Shown here: in pieces, positions 62,541-64,000 of the stretch | Numbering within the stretch: the first letter of the stretch is position 1 | Layout: each line of letters begins with the position of its first letter | Assembly (NCBI GenBank): GCA_002428985.1 | Contig: DIYL01000059.1 | Location: 112,872-176,871, forward strand | Direction of reading: 5' to 3' | DNA: 64,000 bases | From: Anaerolineales bacterium UBA6055 | Lineage (GTDB): Bacteria > Chloroflexota > Anaerolineae > Aggregatilineales > Phototrophicaceae | Position numbers and translations under genes: made by a program | Notes under the pieces: model-generated | Database searches by the model: none | What the model saw: the letters and a program-made list of their open reading frames with translations, nothing else | What the model was told of the DNA's origin: nothing

Positions 62541-62960
62541 CTATTCATGATTTTTTGCTTTTTCCAATACATCAGCGATAGTTATTCCATCTAAAGCATC
62601 AATCATCTTTTGATGAGCTTGAGAGTGTATTTGATCTAAGACGGGTTCAATATTTCGACTAACTAATCTACTTGAATCTATATTGTCAGGATGGAGTCCA
62701 AATGGACTATCACCTTCCAACAAAAGATAAAGTTCTTTTAGTGTTATCTCTGATGGATGTTTAGCAAGTCTTGCACCACCAGATTTACCAGCCACTGTGA
62801 TAACTAACCCACAATGTTGCAATTTACCAATAGCTTTCCGAATTGTAACAGGATTAACACCAACACTCTTCGCAATTGAACTTGAAGAAATAGGCTCAAC
62901 CTTGTCTGCCATTAATGTCAAAATATGAATTGTGGTTAGGTAACGACTGCTTGTGTTCAT
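62541..62960 (-). CDS. Rrf2 family transcriptional regulator
   Basis: A 139-residue protein with an N-terminal winged helix: MNTSSRYLTTIHILTLMADKVEPISSSSIAKSVGVNPVTIRKAIGKLQHCGLVITVAGKSGGARLAKHPSEITLKELYLLLEG. The three-cysteine Fe-S cluster of IscR/NsrR is missing (only one Cys), so it belongs with the YwnA-like, cluster-free group. A near-perfect sigma-70 promoter overlaps an operator directly before the ATG, so it probably represses itself. The mRNA start would fall about two bases before the ATG, so the transcript is almost leaderless. Confidence 0.9.
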   Translation of the reverse strand: MNTSSRYLTTIHILTLMADKVEPISSSSIAKSVGVNPVTIRKAIGKLQHCGLVITVAGKSGGARLAKHPSEITLKELYLLLEGDSPFGLHPDNIDSSRLVSRNIEPVLDQIHSQAHQKMIDALDGITIADVLEKAKNHE

Positions 62961-62961
62961 A

Positions 62962-62980
62962 TGTAGCCATCATAACTACA
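62962..62980. promoter_or_regulatory. Operator site 3 (TGTAG-N9-CTACA)
   Basis: TGTAG CCATCATAA CTACA starts two bases upstream of the Rrf2 ATG and covers the -10 box, so a bound repressor would block RNA polymerase. Confidence 0.8.
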
Positions 62981-62997
62981 GTTTAGTATTTTGTCAA
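62969..62997 (-). promoter_or_regulatory. Sigma-70 promoter of the Rrf2 gene
   Basis: On the minus strand, TTGACA (62992-62997) and TATGAT (62969-62974) are separated by 17 bases, a near-consensus promoter. Operator site 3 lies across the -10. Confidence 0.8.
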
Positions 62998-63099
62998 GGG
63001 ATTTGAGTTTACTAAATATCTCGACAGAATATCAATCTAAAATGATCTGAAGAGTTGGTGATCATTTTAGATATACCAACTCCAGATAAGACAGTTAAA

Positions 63100-64000
63100 C
63101 TATTGGTATTTCATCGGCAGTACATTCAAATTATGCAACACAATCGACAATCCCCGTTGGACATTCGCGGGATCTACATTGAGTGCCATCTTCGGGAAGC
63201 GTTCCATCAGTTTAGAGATAGCGATTCGCCCTTCCATCCGTGCCAATGACGCACCGAGACAAAAATGAATCCCATGCCCGAAGGCAATATGTGGATTATT
63301 TTCACGCGTGATGTCAAACACATTCGGATTTTCAAATGTCGCAGGGTCGCGGTCAGCCGCTAGTAACAATGGAATCAGCACATCGCCAGCTTTGATAACC
63401 CGTCCATCATGCCATTCCATATCTTCACCAGCCCAACGATTTAACGTCGCATCCACCGGACCGTTGTAGCGCAACATTTCTTCAATCGCTTTGTCTGTTA
63501 ACGCAGGATTCGCTCGTAATTCCTCAAATTGGTCAGGATGTTGCAACAAATCCAGCATCCCATTCCCAATCAAATTGACAGTCGTTTCGTGTCCAGCGAC
63601 CAATAACAAGAAAATCATGCTGAGCAATTCCATCCGGTCGAGTTTTTCGCCTTCATCCCGCGCACGCACCAGAGCACTTAAAATATCGCCAGTATCTTCT
63701 TTGGTGCGAATGTCAATCATTTTATTCATGTATTGCACGAATTCCATAATCATCGCCATCGAAGACATATCACCCGACAGAATCACATTAGTCCATGTGC
63801 GGAATCTATCGCGATCTTCAACCGGAATGCCTAGCATCTCAGCAATCACAGTAATCGGTAACGGCAACGCATAATCAGCAATTAAATCACCATCTGTTTT
63901 GCTATCCATTGCATCCAGCAATTCATCAGCCAATTGTTCGATGCGCGGTTGTAATTCACGCACACGGTTCGGTGTAAATGCCTTATGAACAATCGTACGT
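63100..64000 (-). CDS. Cytochrome P450 (5' end beyond the window)
   Basis: The visible 300 residues are the C-terminal three quarters of a bacterial P450. The I-helix is LLLVAGHETTVNLIGNG, ExxR is in EEMLRYNGP, and the heme loop is IAFGHGIHFCLGASLARMEGR with the axial Cys. The frame continues upstream of 63963 as HKAFTPNRVRELQPR, which fits the B/C helix region, so the gene runs off the edge. It hydroxylates an unknown substrate and needs a ferredoxin or flavodoxin partner. A remnant of a second such gene lies at 61894-61968. Confidence 0.93.
   Translation of the reverse strand, partial: RTIVHKAFTPNRVRELQPRIEQLADELLDAMDSKTDGDLIADYALPLPITVIAEMLGIPVEDRDRFRTWTNVILSGDMSSMAMIMEFVQYMNKMIDIRTKEDTGDILSALVRARDEGEKLDRMELLSMIFLLLVAGHETTVNLIGNGMLDLLQHPDQFEELRANPALTDKAIEEMLRYNGPVDATLNRWAGEDMEWHDGRVIKAGDVLIPLLLAADRDPATFENPNVFDITRENNPHIAFGHGIHFCLGASLARMEGRIAISKLMERFPKMALNVDPANVQRGLSIVLHNLNVLPMKYQ

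Noticed and set aside
1..64000. CRISPR arrays, tRNA or rRNA genes
   Set aside because: I found no regularly spaced repeats and no cloverleaf-like sequences in the short intergenic gaps; most gaps are below 250 bases.

Overview
The window reads as a stretch of chromosome from a member of the Chloroflexota, most likely an Anaerolineae-type lineage. This is inferred from gene content and not proven. The clues are the SCO1664 / DUF3090 / MSMEG_4193-type phosphatase trio shared by Actinobacteria and Chloroflexi, several Uma2-family genes, class A PBP-like and SGNH proteins with Chloroflexi-style architecture, and lipoprotein and secretion signals of a cell with a Gram-positive-like envelope. I see no rRNA, tRNA, CRISPR array, transposase or integrase. 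Genes are dense: no gene-free gap exceeds 300 bases after start correction. The largest (about 200-280 bases, near 26240, 31531, 41740, 50686 and 54750) hold promoters, hairpins or gene remnants.

Layout. 0.1-2.2 kb: the SCO1664/DUF3090/phosphatase operon. 2.5-8 kb: a secreted protein, a phytanoyl-CoA dioxygenase, an LLM flavin oxidoreductase with a TetR regulator, a small membrane protein and a DUF1963 protein. 8-14 kb: a class A PBP whose transpeptidase motifs are all lost, an orphan histidine kinase, a DMT transporter and a GNAT enzyme. 14-18.3 kb (minus strand): DSP phosphatase, HAD phosphatase, RimJ-like acetyltransferase, HtrA lipoprotease and two Uma2 genes. 18.3-21.4 kb: a tandem pair of membrane/Asp-box paralogues. 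22-26.2 kb: secreted proteins and a tandem DUF6745 pair with nearly identical C-termini. 26.5-31.5 kb: clpC, an orphan eCIS-type CHAP cargo protein and another Uma2.

31.7-41.7 kb: a HAD gene broken by an amber codon, a MecA-like PBP lipoprotein, an LCP protein, an M20 amidohydrolase, NhaA, a dynamin-like GTPase and exonuclease III. 42-46.6 kb: a glycosyltransferase, a frameshifted Uma2, unknown genes and an orphan phage/eCIS tail-tube protein. 46.6-50.7 kb: an OmpR-type regulator, Nudix, a DtxR-type regulator, a nitrilase, and an Imm11-like immunity gene behind a possible toxin tail. 50.9-59.1 kb (minus strand): a large membrane glycosyltransferase-like protein, a PD40 propeller, an SGNH hydrolase and a second ClpC with an acidic tyrosine-rich tail. 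59.3-64 kb: a DUF6183 protein, a STAS-like protein, an SDR, an Rrf2 regulator with its membrane-protein partner and three matching operators, and a cytochrome P450 running off the window edge.

Functional themes are envelope building and quality control (two PBPs, LCP, HtrA, two Clp ATPases, SGNH), small regulators, and scattered accessory genes that look like leftovers of conflict systems (eCIS cargo, tube protein, immunity gene, Uma2 family). The most notable unexplained items are the Rrf2 module lying between an intact P450 and a 25-codon remnant of a second P450, the catalytically dead PBP, and two tandem paralogue pairs in which one part is conserved while the other has diverged.
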